5,812 bases of DNA. Origin: an uncultured Dehalococcoidia bacterium (lineage in GTDB: Bacteria > Chloroflexota > Dehalococcoidia > Tepidiformales > Tepidiformaceae). A model generated the notes under the pieces. That model had not been told where the DNA came from. It did not search any database and was given only the letters and a program-made list of their open reading frames with translations. Both the position numbers and the translations under genes were made by a program. Below are positions 5,634 through 5,812 of the stretch, one piece after another. The DNA is taken from positions 1-5,812 of the forward strand of contig CALFYR010000733.1 in NCBI GenBank assembly GCA_937954195.1. The letters run 5' to 3'. Within the stretch, counting starts at the first letter, position 1; each line of letters starts with the position of its first letter.

Positions 5634-5812
5634 GCCCGCGGGTCAGCGAGGGCGTGTCCGTGGCGCCACAAGTACCGTGCGACACCGCCATGCGGCGCAC
5701 ACAAGTCCCGGCCGAACCCCGTTCGGATTGTGCCTACCCTCCGGTAGCGACCCCGCCCACGCTTGCGTACACTCGCAAGGCAAACCCGCATCCCACTCGC
5801 TGGAAGGAATAA
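5634..5812 (+). promoter_or_regulatory. Gene-free right end with candidate promoter and ribosome site for a gene beyond the window
   Basis: No convincing gene is seen in these 179 bases. CCGAAC-CCC-GTTCGG (5712-5726) is a small hairpin without a T-run. Near the end, CTTGCG (5762-5767) and CGCAAG (5774-5779) flank TACACT (5768-5773), which looks like a -10 box inside a dyad. GGAAGGA (5802-5808) is a strong Shine-Dalgarno sequence four bases from the edge, so a plus-strand gene probably starts a few bases outside. The dyad could be an operator, but this is a guess. Confidence 0.4.

Noticed and set aside
5712..5726. Intrinsic terminator after the lipid kinase
   Set aside because: The hairpin is short (six pairs) and no T-run follows it, so it lacks the features of an intrinsic terminator.

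Overview
The window is GC-rich, tightly packed bacterial DNA with strongly GC-biased third codon positions. It holds six protein genes, the first of them cut by the left edge. No taxonomic marker gene is present. The gene set and the apparently leaderless promoters fit a high-GC Gram-positive-like or Chloroflexota-type bacterium. That placement is an inference and weak.

Left part (1-2135, minus strand): position 927 starts a protein whose N-terminal 240 or so residues form a BtuF-like helical-backbone metal receptor. It then runs, in frame and without a stop, into the N-terminal part of a NagB-type sugar-phosphate deaminase/isomerase domain (GLPTGNTP, then IDEY) before the window ends. Upstream of it, behind a good intrinsic terminator, lies a lipoprotein HtrA/Deg-type trypsin-like protease with one PDZ domain.

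Centre (2136-3842, plus strand): a divergent intergenic region leads into a SigK-like ECF sigma factor gene. This is followed 11 bases later by its cognate-looking membrane anti-sigma factor, with a zinc-binding HX3CX2C motif, one membrane span, a coiled coil and an RskA C-terminal domain. The protease, sigma factor and anti-sigma factor may form one envelope-stress module, but only their adjacency supports this.

Right part (3827-5812): a 110-base unit is tandemly duplicated, and its first copy contains the last codons and stop of the anti-sigma gene. Next comes a Y1 HUH transposase of the REP-associated (RAYT) type. An inverted, diverged copy of the same repeat lies just after the transposase, so the transposase is bracketed by inverted repeats. 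Then come a YegS/LCB5-type lipid kinase gene and a promoter-like region with a strong Shine-Dalgarno sequence, which probably serves a gene starting just beyond the right edge.

The most notable points are the receptor-NagB fusion, the RAYT bracketed by its own repeats with a duplication that captured a gene tail, and a TANNNT box exactly six bases before the start codon of three genes that lack a Shine-Dalgarno sequence.
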